Source of the DNA: Prunus persica
Taxonomy: Eukaryota > Streptophyta > Magnoliopsida > Rosales > Rosaceae
NCBI RefSeq assembly: GCF_000346465.2
Contig: NC_034015.1
Span: 12,624,637 to 12,688,636 of the forward strand
Reading direction: 5' to 3'
DNA length: 64,000 bases
In this document: positions 38,801-49,439 of the stretch, one piece after another
How the letters are laid out: the number at the start of each line of letters is the position of its first letter
Position numbering within the stretch: the first letter of the stretch is position 1
Notes under the pieces: model-generated
Seen by the model: the letters and a program-made list of their open reading frames with translations, nothing else
Told to the model about the DNA's origin: nothing
The model's database searches: none
Position numbers and translations under genes: made by a program

Positions 38801-39283
38801 AGATATGACTATTTTCTGTGGCTGGCTGGCTTTTTTGAGGGAGAAAGTCTAGGTCTATAGCTAGTAGGTGCTGGTGCTGCTGGTGCTGGACCAGTTCTCA
38901 ATCAATTTGCATGAACAAGGTGACCCAGAAACTGCTAAAAGTATGGGCTTATTAACACTAATCTTTGGATTTCTCTGACCACAAATTAAAAAGAAAGCAA
39001 AAGATTTCGATTTCTCATAAACGACTCAAATTCCAGAACAATGAAATGATCTGGAAAATATATGTAATCTCAGTCCAAATCTATATCGAGCAATTAACTT
39101 CAGAAGGACCAATTAGACCAAGAACCAAAACAGAACAAAATCCATGCGAATGTGATCAAACATTTAAGGGACTTGCCCGTTAATCTGTATATATATTTTT
39201 ATCATAACAACCATCCAATAATGTACACAAAAATGGAAAATTACTGAAAATATATAGAGAAAGCAACACTTCTTTCTCAATCT
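35509..39283. other. Intergenic region without recognised genes
   Basis: AT-rich DNA with only short open frames. It contains a compound (CT)n(CA)n microsatellite at 35787-35828. I found no transposon ends, RNA genes or family-like protein fragments. The segment from 35509 to about 35700 is presumably the Dof 3' untranslated region. Confidence 0.5.
35787..35828. repeat. Compound (CT)n(CA)n microsatellite
   Basis: CT run of about 26 bp passing directly into a CA run of about 16 bp, downstream of the Dof gene. Confidence 0.85.
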
Positions 39284-40501
39284 CTATGAAGGATAAGAAG
39301 AAACCAAACTGCTTGGTATACAAGTAGAGTTCTTCCATGTCCTTGCATGCAATTTCAAGATCTCTCTGGCCTTCTCCTTGGTCTTGCTCCCACTGTCCAC
39401 TTGAAGCACCAAGCACAGCTTTGCTACAACACCCAGTTGCATCATCTCCTGCAAAACACTCGGGGTCGCCGAGAACTTGCAAATGGAGAACAAAATCCTC
39501 ACAGCCCTCTCGCTCCCCACCTTCGAAACTCTCATTATCTTCTTCGAAATCACCGCGAGTCCTGCCCCGTGGTTCAGCAGGTCTGCGCGGCCTTCTGCGC
39601 ACGCGCATATCATGTCAAGAACCATCAGTGTCATTTCCAAGGTCCTCCTGTCTGCAGATGTATCAAGGAGAAGCTCGATCAAGACATTAACTGCCCCGGC
39701 TTCGACGGCCTTGATTCGGTTTCGTCCCCAAGGGCAGAGCTTGATGAGCAGCTGCAATGTGGCTTTTGAGGCCTGCTGTGAGATCTGATCATTCAAGACC
39801 TGAACGACTTCGATGAAGAATTCAGGTCTTAAGTTTGTCATCTTCATTGGGTCGTCAGCCACCTCGAACATTGATCTGAATAACATCACTGCATAAGCTC
39901 GAGACTCGTAGCTTCCACGTTGCATGAGCTTGATCAAGGCGTCGATAAACTCCCCTTCTTTGCCTACAAGTGTTTTGAGTGCGTCTTCGCTGAGATTGAG
40001 GTTGTAGAGGATGCTCAAAGCTTCTTCGCTTTCAAAATTGTTGTTGTTTCTGACGTTGTTGATGATCATGGAAGACAAGAACTCGCTTGCGCCGGCGGCT
40101 TTGATGCTTCTCTTGTTGGCTTCACTGTGGGACGCCATGGACCGGATCTCTCCAAGGCATCTCGACAGGCACTGTGGAGACTTTTTGGCTTCTCTGAAGA
40201 GCTTGGCGATCTGGGTTTTGTTGACAGGCGGCTTCGGAGTAGGGATCCGCTCGATGCCGTGAGAAGCGTTCAGGGTGCACCAAGCTTGGAGCAGCCGGCG
40301 GAGAGTGTGGTTTGGGGTGATGTCAGAGTCCGAAACCACTTGTTTGGTGACGGGGCAGGTGTTGTTCTTGCTCAAGAATAGCCATTTCTCGATGCTCTCC
40401 CGGTCGTAGGTTATCCCGGTTGTAATTGTGACGGGGTCTTTCATGATTTCCAGAGAAATAGGGCAGATGAAAAATGAAGGAACATCAATTTCTTGATCCA
40501 T
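39284..40501 (-). CDS. U-box E3 ubiquitin ligase, PUB22/PUB23-like
   Basis: Cytosolic E3 ligase with 405 residues and no introns. The U-box spans about residues 6-80 and begins PSFFICPISLEIMKDPVT, with the conserved TGITYDRESIEKWL, CPVTKQ and TPNHTLRRLLQAWC. After a linker (IERIPTPKPP) come armadillo-like helical repeats from about residue 110 to the end (for example LIKLCPWGRNRIKAVEAGAV, then NVLIELLLD). Arabidopsis PUB22, PUB23 and PUB24 are 411-456 residues long and dampen pattern-triggered immunity; this protein has the same architecture. A second member lies 7.3 kb away on the same strand. A TATA-like run (minus strand, 40725-40714) and a long GA tract (40803-40853) lie upstream. On the minus strand TTTTGACTTTC at about 40765-40755 contains a W-box core. 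Which of PUB22, 23 or 24 it corresponds to is not settled. Confidence 0.95.
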   Translation of the reverse strand: MDQEIDVPSFFICPISLEIMKDPVTITTGITYDRESIEKWLFLSKNNTCPVTKQVVSDSDITPNHTLRRLLQAWCTLNASHGIERIPTPKPPVNKTQIAKLFREAKKSPQCLSRCLGEIRSMASHSEANKRSIKAAGASEFLSSMIINNVRNNNNFESEEALSILYNLNLSEDALKTLVGKEGEFIDALIKLMQRGSYESRAYAVMLFRSMFEVADDPMKMTNLRPEFFIEVVQVLNDQISQQASKATLQLLIKLCPWGRNRIKAVEAGAVNVLIELLLDTSADRRTLEMTLMVLDMICACAEGRADLLNHGAGLAVISKKIMRVSKVGSERAVRILFSICKFSATPSVLQEMMQLGVVAKLCLVLQVDSGSKTKEKAREILKLHARTWKNSTCIPSSLVSSYPS

Positions 40502-40713
40502 TGATGGAAAAAGAGCGAAAACGCAGAAGGGAAAAAACTGGTGGAAATCAAAACTAAGAAGGTTTTACTGAGGATTATGAACAGGGATCAAAAGAATTAA
40601 AGGAGGTTTTGTGTGTAGAGTGTTTGATGATTGATTTGATGATGAAGGTGTTTGATATAGTTGTGAAATGGTTTGAATAAGTTTATGAGGTTATGAGAAA
40701 GGGGTTGAGTTTT

Positions 40714-40725
40714 TATTTATATATA
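40714..40725 (-). promoter_or_regulatory. TATA-like element of the PUB22/23-like gene
   Basis: On the minus strand TATATATAAATA lies about 213 nt before the start codon, a usual position for a plant core promoter with a leader of about 180 nt. Predicted from sequence only. Confidence 0.45.
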
Positions 40726-40799
40726 TGTGGAGATGGGGAGGAAAGAGAGATTTTCAAAATGAGAAAGTCAAAACACGGGTAATATGAGCGTTGAGAGAG

Positions 40800-40802
<3 letters not shown>

Positions 40803-40853
<51 letters not shown>
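40803..40853. repeat. (GA)n tract upstream of the PUB22/23-like gene
   Basis: Pure run of about 51 bp, CT on the gene's coding strand, about 80 bp upstream of the TATA-like element. Confidence 0.85.
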
Positions 40854-40857
<4 letters not shown>

Positions 40858-40925
40858 GATGAAGATGAAGACTTTTCCAAGCTATTGAAAGGCTCAAGTT
40901 TGATGAACTTTACCAAGTCATTAAT

Positions 40926-41758
40926 TATGGAGGGGATGGTGGGGTTAAGGGGCTAAATTAAAATTGCACAAGGTGAAATGCACATGCAAATAAATACAAA
41001 ATTTTGGGCAAAGATGCATTAGGAGTTTCCAAACCCGCCCTTTGACTTTCTCTATGTAGAAAAAAGAAAACACGACATAATAATTTTTCCTTTTTTCTTT
41101 ATGGCTCGTGCCAATTTAAATTCTGCTTTGCCTGCTTGCCGACAAAAGGCGATGGGTGTGGGGGCTATTTGGTAATGCCTTCTCACTCCATTCGTATACT
41201 TGGCCATTTGGGTTGTTGCCACTGCCCACATCCCATTTGTTTTGACCAATACAATGGTCTCTCTTGGGTTTTATGGCACGTGGAGGAAATATGGGCCGTT
41301 TGATTTGCATGTGAAGTACGTTGATCTTGTTAATGTGAGAGAGAGAGAGAGAGAGAGAGAGGAGGTGAATAATTTTGTTAAGTCAACCTAATTATATCTG
41401 ATTGAAAGTTACTAAAGTATTGTGCTTCATTATGAAAGTTACTGAGGGAGGGAGGGGGACCGGTTGGTTTCATTCACTATGATTTGCACTCATTACTAGA
41501 GATGGTAAAAACTATAAATTAACCGAGTAACCAATAACGGCTAGATTCTTTTTTTTTTAATTTAAAAATTATATCTTTAGCAAGACAACAAGGGAAAAAA
41601 GAGAAGAAACTTATTGTGAATCATAATTTCATTACCAAACAATAGGAAAAAAAAAAGAGGTCTACTTACTAGACAAAATGCTATGATAGCATGAATGAAC
41701 TCGAGATTTCACACCAAAATAAATTAACAATAAAGGGAATAGTTGAATTTTTTATAAT
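40926..41758. other. Intergenic region upstream of the PUB22/23-like gene
   Basis: No gene recognised. Contains a (GA)n tract at 41337-41362 and AT-rich sequence. Confidence 0.5.
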
Positions 41759-41822
41759 TCTATGTAACGTTTCTTAAATTTTCAATATAGGACAACTATT
41801 CATTTTATATTCTCACACACTT
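41759..41822. mobile_element. Fragment of a TRIM LTR
   Basis: GTTTCTTAAATTTTCAATAT, then AGGAC and TATTCTCACAC resemble one end of the LTRs at 47158-47477 (GTTTCTCAACTTTTCAATAT, AGGACTC, ACATTCTCGCAC). It is a solitary partial copy. Confidence 0.5.
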
Positions 41823-41989
41823 CAAGTGATCCATGACCTTCACCATTGTACCTCACCATCCTTCACCATTGATACAATTAGATTTAGAAATAGCGGATCT
41901 ACAAAACATGGTTAACATTGCAACCAATCATGATCGAAAAATGGTCACTTGAACGACCATTGAAACCCACTTTTTTGTTTTTATTTTTT

Positions 41990-42599
41990 TGTTGAAGAAT
42001 ATAAAGTCTCACATTAAAAAATTGACTCAATAAAATACAACATATAATGAGTGGTTACACTCATAAAAGCACCGAGGTTTTTGTGATAAACCCTCCCACC
42101 TACTGGGTTTTGTGTATGTGGTTAATTTAAAGACAATATCGGTGTTGCTAATAGTGGACCGTTGATCAGTATCTTTGAAATTTGATATGGTATCAGACCA
42201 AAGTGGTTAATTGACTGGCCCAGAAGTACTGGGCATTTACCCTTATCCCGTACTCAATATATGGTGTTCATATGTTGGACTTGAATGTTTACCCTTACTC
42301 TTTATCCAATATGTGATGTCCACATGTTGAGCTTGAATGTTTGACTTCAATGTGTACTTGGCTCCACATGTGGGTCACTATGTGGTGATCCCACGTGAGG
42401 GGACGTGTTGACGAATATAAAGTCCAACATTATAAACTTGATTAAATAAAATACAACGTATAATGAGAGATTACACTCCTAATAACACCGAGACTTTTTG
42501 TAATAAAACTTCACACCTACCATACTTTGTAGGTAGTTAAGTTGGAGACAACGTTGTTGCTAGTAGTGAACTATTTGTCCGTCTCTCTGAAATTTAACA
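41990..42599 (+). mobile_element. TRIM non-autonomous LTR retroelement
   Basis: Two direct repeats act as LTRs: 41990-42187 (198 bp) and 42406-42599 (194 bp). Both begin TGTTGA(A/C)GAATATAAAGTC. The right copy ends ACA and the left ends ATA, a mutated CA. The left LTR is followed at once by TGGTATCAGACC, the initiator tRNA-Met primer-binding site with one or two changes. A purine stretch, GTGAGGGGACG, precedes the right LTR as the polypurine tract. The 218 bp interior encodes nothing. Flanking 5-mers TTTTT and TTTCT match at 4 of 5 positions. The size and lack of coding sequence define a TRIM. Confidence 0.85.
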
Positions 42600-42604
42600 T
42601 TTCT

Positions 42605-42828
42605 TATGTGAAATCTTGTATGAGAATGTGGTATAGGAGTGCAAATCTTAATAAAAACTATGATAATGAGTTTTATGATTATTAAGATATAGTCAAACCT
42701 TAACAATAATCATTCTGATAATGAGTTTTATCATTGGTTGAGATATAATCAAATGTTAACAATAATAGTTTTGATAATAAGTTCTATGATATATTCTTGC
42801 TTACAACATTTATATATAATTTCTTTAA

Positions 42829-42867
<39 letters not shown>

Positions 42868-45800
42868 ATTCAAATTCAACCCCTCACATACTAGTGATGC
42901 GACTAATTTTATGAGATAGAGGTTGTAGACCATATGTGTGGTGTGGATAGCTCATCTCCTTTAATTGCCTAACCCCCTAAAAAAAACTATTGATGAAAAA
43001 TACCTCTTAGTTGACTTGTGTATTAATTGAATACACTTTTTTTTCCCCATAAGCTTCCAATAAATAAAAGAACTAATTTAGTTTTTTTTAGTTTTTTTTT
43101 AATAGCTGTATTTGTGTATTTTTATATTGAAATACTGTAACAATGACATTTCCTAACGCGTAATCGAATGCCTGCTAATGACGCAAGAGGTTTTTATATC
43201 CAATCGCGTCATAAAAATCTGGCAAGAATTCGCATGGCTACGTTTGTTGCTTGCTGGATACCCAGATTTTGTCTCTATCAATATCAATTTTCGAATCTTG
43301 TCCAACATGATCAGGCCAAAATACAACAGTGTCGTGTCCTACGTGAACAGAAAACACGACGCACACACGCGCACGTGGTTGAATATTTGTTGCATGGTTT
43401 GCTTCTTAGAATAATTATGTGTTCAAACCTCTTGCACACGTTGTTATTGTTTTTCAATTAAGTTTTCACTTATGTATATGTTTGTATTTTGAGGGGTAAG
43501 GTTTAATATGCCTCTGATTATATGTATGTTTTCTTATTTATTAATGAAATTTACTCGTACTGAGTTTTTTTTGTTTCAATTGAAAATTTTAATATAAAAG
43601 TTAGCCCAAATTATTTCTTAATCCAAAATCTGTGCTGACGACCGTAATGATAACTTGTCCAAAAGATTGTCACATATGATTTCTTTCTCTCAGGTGTCCC
43701 AAATACCACTACTACTTTTGGTAAGTAGAAATAAAAGTAGAATTAATATTATTACGCAGTGGCAAACGTGTGCCCGCAGCGTTAGGGCCGCCAGGCACAA
43801 CTCAACTCAAAGTCTCAGGGGCTTATCCATCCACAGCCATAAATGGCCTTTGAGATTGAGAGGCTGAGAATGAGAGAGGCGTTTTCAAACTTTTCATTTT
43901 CATTCTTGTGGGCCTGTGTGGATGTGACCGCACATCGCATATTTGCTGACCACCAAGAGCCGTGTTAACTTTATCCACACTCCATATGGCCAGTTGTTGA
44001 GGAATTTTCGGCACGGGTTGAACACCTCATGTTATCATTTTATTTTCTCGTATAATTCTGTTATTATTGAGAGGAAATTAAGAAATATCTTATATTAGAA
44101 AAGTTACAAATGTTTGTTTTATTCAAAGTTGGTATACTTTTCATTGTCAATTTGTTTTGGGATGGAATCTACTTTCTATTTGGAATTAAAGTAGGTTAAC
44201 TTATATATGAAGCTTAACAGTCATACATGCTCCACGTTACCCATTTTAGTGATGGATGAGCCACAAGCCAAGGCTTCCCCTTACCCCGGGCCAAATTTTT
44301 TTCTTTCTAAACTATTATTCACACCTCATGTTATTTTGGGTAACTAGTAATAGAAAACTTGTTAATAATTTAAGTATATGGCCCTTCCGACCAATGAGTA
44401 CATGAAGAAATGAAAAGTATAGTTAGCTATAATATGAAAATTCTTAATATTTATGTATTTTTCAAGTTAGTATTTACATTTGACCTCTCAATTTTACAAT
44501 TCTAGTCATACGCCCCTGACCTGGTTGATAGCTTTGGTATTTTCCCATTACTTTTCCATCATTACCAAATATGAAAAACGAATCTTCCATTTCCTATCCT
44601 TAAAAAAAGACATGAAAAATAATTTTCCGCCAAGAGAGGAGTTTGAATATATTCAAAAGTCAACCTTATAAGCTATGGCCACCGGTACATGTCAGCGGGT
44701 CGTATAAGGTATAGATAGATAGATATACGATGCATCAGTAGTTATTACAGACTGAAGAGTAAGTGGCTAATTATGCATCACGTGAGAGGCGACTTTGAAT
44801 TTCAAACAATCATGGCTGACTAGAAAAGTCTGGTTATTTGTATATATATGAATTATGAATTATGAAGGGTTACGTTGAAGTGATTGGTATATTTGCTGGT
44901 TGCATGTGCATAGTCTTAGTACGTACGCTATTAATCGTCCAAATTAGGAAAAGTCTGTGTTTTGAATACCTCATTACCCGCAAGCAATATGATGTCTGGC
45001 TGGCTGCCTCTGAATCTCTGATTATCTTGGCTACTGCCTCTAATTGACCAATTGATGATGATTTAGTTGTAGTTATGGATGAGAAAGGAAAAAGAATAAA
45101 ATTTTGTACATGTCCGGCAGCCATTTTGATACATTTCCCCAGAGCCAAATCTTGAATCTTCTTGTGTTCAATTCCATCTATTTTGCATGTTATCATTATC
45201 ACACTACAATATCGAAGTTGACTTTTTACGACGTGATCAAGGGCTGCTAAGCAATTGCATGATTGGAGGATTGCTTTGCATATGTTTATAATCTTACGAC
45301 ATGCCTTGCATTATGTTCGTTCCTCAGAAGTCACAAGTAAAATTCAAACCCAATTTTCTTTTGATCGATCAGGTTATGCAGAATACTCTTTTTTTATTGA
45401 TTTAGCTTGACCTAATTAGCTAGGAATCAGTGAGATCTGCTAGTGGATGGCTTTCAATTCTATAAACAAAAAACCTTCCTTTTTGAGCAACCTGTGGTGG
45501 GGTTGTTTTTTTTCTTTTTCTTTTTCGCTTAGGGACAGTTATATTTCCACTTCGAGAGCTTGATTTATATAAATAGTGGGTAAGTACTAGTTATGAATTT
45601 GTGCCTAATGTTTAGTTAAAGAAAGGGGCTTTGGAAGACCTGAAATTTACACAACATCCACATGGTGCATCGAAATCCTCTTTGGCTGGTATTCAGTTGA
45701 CTTTCCAGATCGATCAAAGTTATGCATCTTGAATAAAAATTATACCCCAAATACTAATACACCTCAATGAAAACAAAGGATCTTATACTGCTTCTGATAT

Positions 45801-46880
45801 TGTGCTTATGAGTTAGGATCTTTGCGTCCCGTTTAATTTGTCATACCCCAAATACACTCTTTTGTTTTTTGTTTTTATATATAGGATGCAAAAATTCAAA
45901 TAAATTGTACACAGAAAAATATTTTAAAGAAAATCTCAACCTTCTAGATATAGACCGATGAAAAATGACCCACATTGCATCAATTTGACATTCACGCAAT
46001 GCCAGCAAAAAATTGATTTATCGAGTGTCTCGTAAAACATAACGGTTAACTTAATAATAATTTGAGCATGTATATATACTTATAATAACATCGCATAAAA
46101 AATAAAAATAATAAAAACTACTAAAAGGATCAAAAGTAACAATCCCTGTTTTTTTGTTTTTTTTGTTGTTTTTTTTAATCAAAAGAAAAATCTTAATTAC
46201 TTTCAGTAACAATCAATATGACATATAAAAGGACACCTAAAAAAACTGAAGAAAAGAAGTGCACCTAGAGTGACCTCATTAAAACCTTTTCATTGTACTT
46301 TCACGTGCAGCCCATCAAAATTCACTTTGAATGAAGCTGCTACTTTGAACATTCAAAAGTGGTTAAAATTAATGATGCAAGAGCCAATACCTGGTAAGTC
46401 TCACAATCCAGATTAACATAGTAAATTAATGGTCAAAGCATAACAGTGAAAGGTATTAATTAGTCAAATTATATATCTAATCGACAATTAATAATTATAC
46501 AACTTCTATACCCTCGAAGGAATGGACAAAATCAAACAAATCATACATGAAATGAGAAAATCATTGACTGCGCGCGCAACATTAAAATAATGGTGCAAGA
46601 ACTGGACCAAATTATTTTCTTTTTAATAATTATTTAGTCAAATTTCTTCTCTGAAAACAACAAATCTCAAGTTAATATATTTTTTATTTGAATAAAAAAA
46701 ACAGTTTGTTGTATCCTCTTCATCGAACAGAACACCTCGTAGTACCCTGTATTCTTGTAGTTGTAGAACCTCTGATTTTAAAACACTTTTTAAAGAAAGT
46801 CATTGGAAACTGAGTTTGGGATCATCTACTGTGCAAGCATGTAATCAAAAGGCCAAGGCCCAAAAAATAGATCACCAAAA
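42605..46880. other. Intergenic region without recognised genes
   Basis: AT-rich DNA with a (CT)n tract at 42832-42864. Short open frames (for example 43168-43461 plus and 44870-45202 minus) show no recognisable domain or family pattern. I saw no RNA gene. Confidence 0.45.
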
Positions 46881-46886
46881 GGCCCA

Positions 46887-46980
46887 AGTTTTTTTTTTTT
46901 TTTTCATCAAGGCGCGATTTGAACCGGGGACATCGTTCAACACTGGGAAGAAAAGTACCACTAGCTAGGCTTCTAAATGA
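46887..46980 (-). mobile_element. Possible tRNA-derived SINE remnant
   Basis: Minus strand reading from about 46975: TAGCTAGTGG (46967-46958) resembles a Pol III A box. GTTCAAATC (46924-46916) fits the B-box consensus GTTCRANNC about 35 nt further on. The unit ends in a run of about 16 A (46904-46889). A real tRNA fold is not apparent. Length, boxes and oligo-A tail suggest a short SINE; no target-site duplication was confirmed. Confidence 0.4.
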
Positions 46981-47157
46981 AGCAATTTCTTTAATTGAGT
47001 CAACTGTTGGTTCAAATGTTCTATCCATGATTTGGAAACCTTAACAACATTCTCACAAATATATATATATACAAATTTTTTTTTTAATGAACTACACCAT
47101 TTAGATCTTTTTATATTTGAATTTACGACCTCAAATATGACCACTAATCTTGGGATG

Positions 47158-47477
47158 TGAAAGAAGTTGAGGTTCTACCTCAAAACCAATTGATAATGGG
47201 GGGAGTAACCCAACTCATTATAAGTCCTTGCTAGGTTTCTCAACTTTTCAATATAGGACTCTTTAGCTTCACATTCTCGCACGCCCCGCACGTGTGACGA
47301 ATGTTCAAGCTCTTGCTAGGTTTCACACGTGAGCTAACCTCCTTTGATACCATGAAGGAAGTTGAGATTCCACCCCAAAACCAATTGGCAATGGAGGGGA
47401 ATAACCCAACTCCTTATAAGCCCTTGCTAGGTTTCTTAACTTTTTAATGTGGGACTCTTTACATTTACATTCTCACA
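47158..47477 (-). mobile_element. Compact intact TRIM retroelement with perfect target-site duplication
   Basis: LTR-like direct repeats 47158-47281 (124 bp) and 47353-47477 (125 bp) flank an interior of only 71 bp. On the minus strand the element starts TGTGAGAATG and the first LTR ends CTTCCTTCA. This is followed directly by TGGTATCAAAGG, the initiator tRNA-Met primer-binding site (47352-47341). The host 5-mer GGATG occurs immediately on both sides (47153-47157 and 47478-47482), a perfect duplication. At 320 bp in total it is very short even for a TRIM and encodes nothing. Confidence 0.85.
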
Positions 47478-47812
47478 GGATGCACGAGTAAATGTTCTTA
47501 ACTACTTAAACTATAAGTCCCTTACATTTCAAAGAGATCTTGAAATAAAATTTTGGATGCCATATGTTATTACTCAAAAAGAGTTTGAAAAAAGAGAAGA
47601 TGGGTCAAGGTAATTTGCCTTTAAACAACAATACTTTAAGTTAATGCCAAGATTCTCATAAGAAGTACAAATTATTGCAAAAATTAATCTGGCAGCACAG
47701 ATTGCATGCTCTTTCTTTCTTTTTTAATTTGTTTGTTCAACAAATTTCATTTTATATATAGATAATATAATAGTTATATGATCAAGTAATATGAACACTC
47801 CGTTGCATTTAA

Positions 47813-49024
47813 TCATCTGGGATGGAGAGAAATACCAAGACAGGGACACTTCTTCCACTCCTCATAATGTGATCTCAGGATTTGCCTTGCTTTGTCTTTC
47901 AAGTATGGAGCGCAGTCAACTTGGAGCAAAGTGCAAAGCCTATACACAGCTCCAACCTCCAACATTTCCTGAAGCACCATGTTGGTTCCTGAGTACTTGC
48001 AGATCAAAGAAAGGATCAAAACTACTCGGTCGTCTGCAGACGGCGAAACCTTCAAGAGTCTATTCGACACAACAAAGATGCCTCCTTTGTGGCTCACAAA
48101 CTGAGCCCTCCCATCAGCACAAGAACACAAGTGAAACAATATTCCGAAAATGAGCTCTGTGATTTTCTTTTCAGGTGCTTCAAACTCAAGCTCAATGAGC
48201 TGGTAAACCGCCCCGGCATCGACCATCTTGATTCGGTTTCTTCCCCATGGACAAGCGTCTAACATGATATGTAGAGCTGCGTTTGTCCCTTGTTGCGTAA
48301 CCCCGTTTCTCAAAACCCCAACAAGTTTCTTGAAGAAATCAGGGTTCAGAGTTTCTAGCACACTTGAGGTTGCCTTCTGGATGATCGATTTTAGTACCAA
48401 GACTGCATGTGTGCTCACCGAGATTTGATTCTGCAATTTGCAACCAAAAACCCACGTCAACGAATCGATAATCTGATCGTTTTCCATGAAAAGAAGACTT
48501 AGTTCTTCGGATGAAATCCGAACAAAGTGAAGTATGCTAAGGGCTTCTTCAAGGCCATCAACCAGACCCTCCTTATAACACCTGTTTGCGATGAACAACA
48601 ACATGGCCTTAGCCACGCCAGCGTCAACCAAGTACTTCCTATTCCCTTCGCTTTTGGTCGCGAGGAACTCGATTTTTCGAATGATTTTCAGTTGGAGCTT
48701 AGGGTTCCAGAAGTCCTTGAGGAGCTTAAGGACTTGAGCCTTATCCAGAGGTGGTTTCGGGGTTGGTATTCGATCAATGCCATAAGACGCATTTTCAGTG
48801 CACCAAGCCTGAATTAAGCGGCGTAAGGTGTGGTTAGGGGTTAATTCTGAGTCTCTTGGGAGAGGCTGTTTGGTGACGGGGCATGTGGTGTTCTTGCTCT
48901 GGAAAAGCCAGTGCTCGATGCTGTCCCTGTCATATGTGATGCCGGTAATGGCCGTCACAGGGTCTTGCATGATCTGGAGAGATATTGGGCAGACGAAATA
49001 CTGAGGAACTTCAATATCATCCAT
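47813..49024 (-). CDS. U-box E3 ubiquitin ligase, PUB24-like
   Basis: Second intronless U-box/armadillo E3 ligase, 403 residues. The U-box at about residues 5-80 begins PQYFVCPISLQIMQDPVT, then TGITYDRDSIEHWL, CPVTKQPLPRDSELTPNHTL and RRLIQAWC. The linker IDRIPTPKPP is nearly the same as in the 39284-40501 protein. The C-terminal armadillo-like part contains DACPWGRNRIKMVDAGAVYQ. The U-box halves of the two proteins are much closer than the ARM halves, as expected for an old tandem duplication. By family it is a cytosolic ligase acting with an E2 to ubiquitinate targets in immunity or stress signalling. A TATA-like run, a W-box core (TTGACC, 49231) and a GA tract lie upstream. Its assignment to PUB24 is tentative. 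Confidence 0.94.
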   Translation of the reverse strand: MDDIEVPQYFVCPISLQIMQDPVTAITGITYDRDSIEHWLFQSKNTTCPVTKQPLPRDSELTPNHTLRRLIQAWCTENASYGIDRIPTPKPPLDKAQVLKLLKDFWNPKLQLKIIRKIEFLATKSEGNRKYLVDAGVAKAMLLFIANRCYKEGLVDGLEEALSILHFVRISSEELSLLFMENDQIIDSLTWVFGCKLQNQISVSTHAVLVLKSIIQKATSSVLETLNPDFFKKLVGVLRNGVTQQGTNAALHIMLDACPWGRNRIKMVDAGAVYQLIELEFEAPEKKITELIFGILFHLCSCADGRAQFVSHKGGIFVVSNRLLKVSPSADDRVVLILSLICKYSGTNMVLQEMLEVGAVYRLCTLLQVDCAPYLKDKARQILRSHYEEWKKCPCLGISLHPR

Positions 49025-49220
49025 GAAAAAAAATAAGTGAAAGTTGGTGGAGAAGAAGAAGAATTAACAAGAACAGAAGTTGATAGATCTAGAGGGATTA
49101 AGTATTAAGAAGAGCTAGCTTAATCAAATGGAATTAAATGATGAAGAAATTAAAAATAATTCAAATATTCCATTCAATGTGGAAGGAGGAAGTTTTGGTT
49201 TTGTGGTGGTAAGAGTATGC

Positions 49221-49232
49221 GGCTATATATTT
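49221..49232 (-). promoter_or_regulatory. TATA-like element of the PUB24-like gene
   Basis: On the minus strand AAATATATAGCC lies about 200 nt before the start codon. TTGACC (W-box core, plus strand 49231-49236) overlaps its upstream edge and a GA tract follows at 49240-49266. Prediction only. Confidence 0.4.
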
Positions 49233-49239
49233 GACCAAG

Positions 49240-49266
49240 GAGAGAGAGAGAGAGAGAGAGAGAGAG
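49240..49266. repeat. (GA)n tract upstream of the PUB24-like gene
   Basis: About 27 bp of GA adjoining the TATA-like region. Its position parallels the GA tract upstream of the sister gene. Confidence 0.85.
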
Positions 49267-49439
49267 TTGTATGAGTAGTTTGGTCTTTAAATCTTGGTGG
49301 TCTTCATGCTTATATTTATGGTGAAGTCTCTCATGGGGGCAATTGGATTGTACCAGTAAGAGATGCCTAATCCATTCCAAGGCCAGCGTTGAGTGGTCAA
49401 AAGGGAAGAAAGTTGTGGCCAATGCTCAGAGCCTCTCAA

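Noticed and set aside
39920..40381. 153-codon frame opposite the PUB22/23-like gene, and similar ones at 39337-39788
   Set aside because: Antisense shadows of a clear U-box/ARM gene.
43168..43461. 97-codon frame and overlapping 78-codon frame
   Set aside because: No recognisable motif, two overlapping frames of similar length, AT-rich context. Likely chance.
44870..45202. 110-codon minus-strand frame
   Set aside because: No family resemblance, promoter or codon signal that I could support.
46916..46967. Genuine tRNA gene on the minus strand
   Set aside because: A- and B-box-like words exist but acceptor and anticodon stems do not form. A SINE remnant is likelier.
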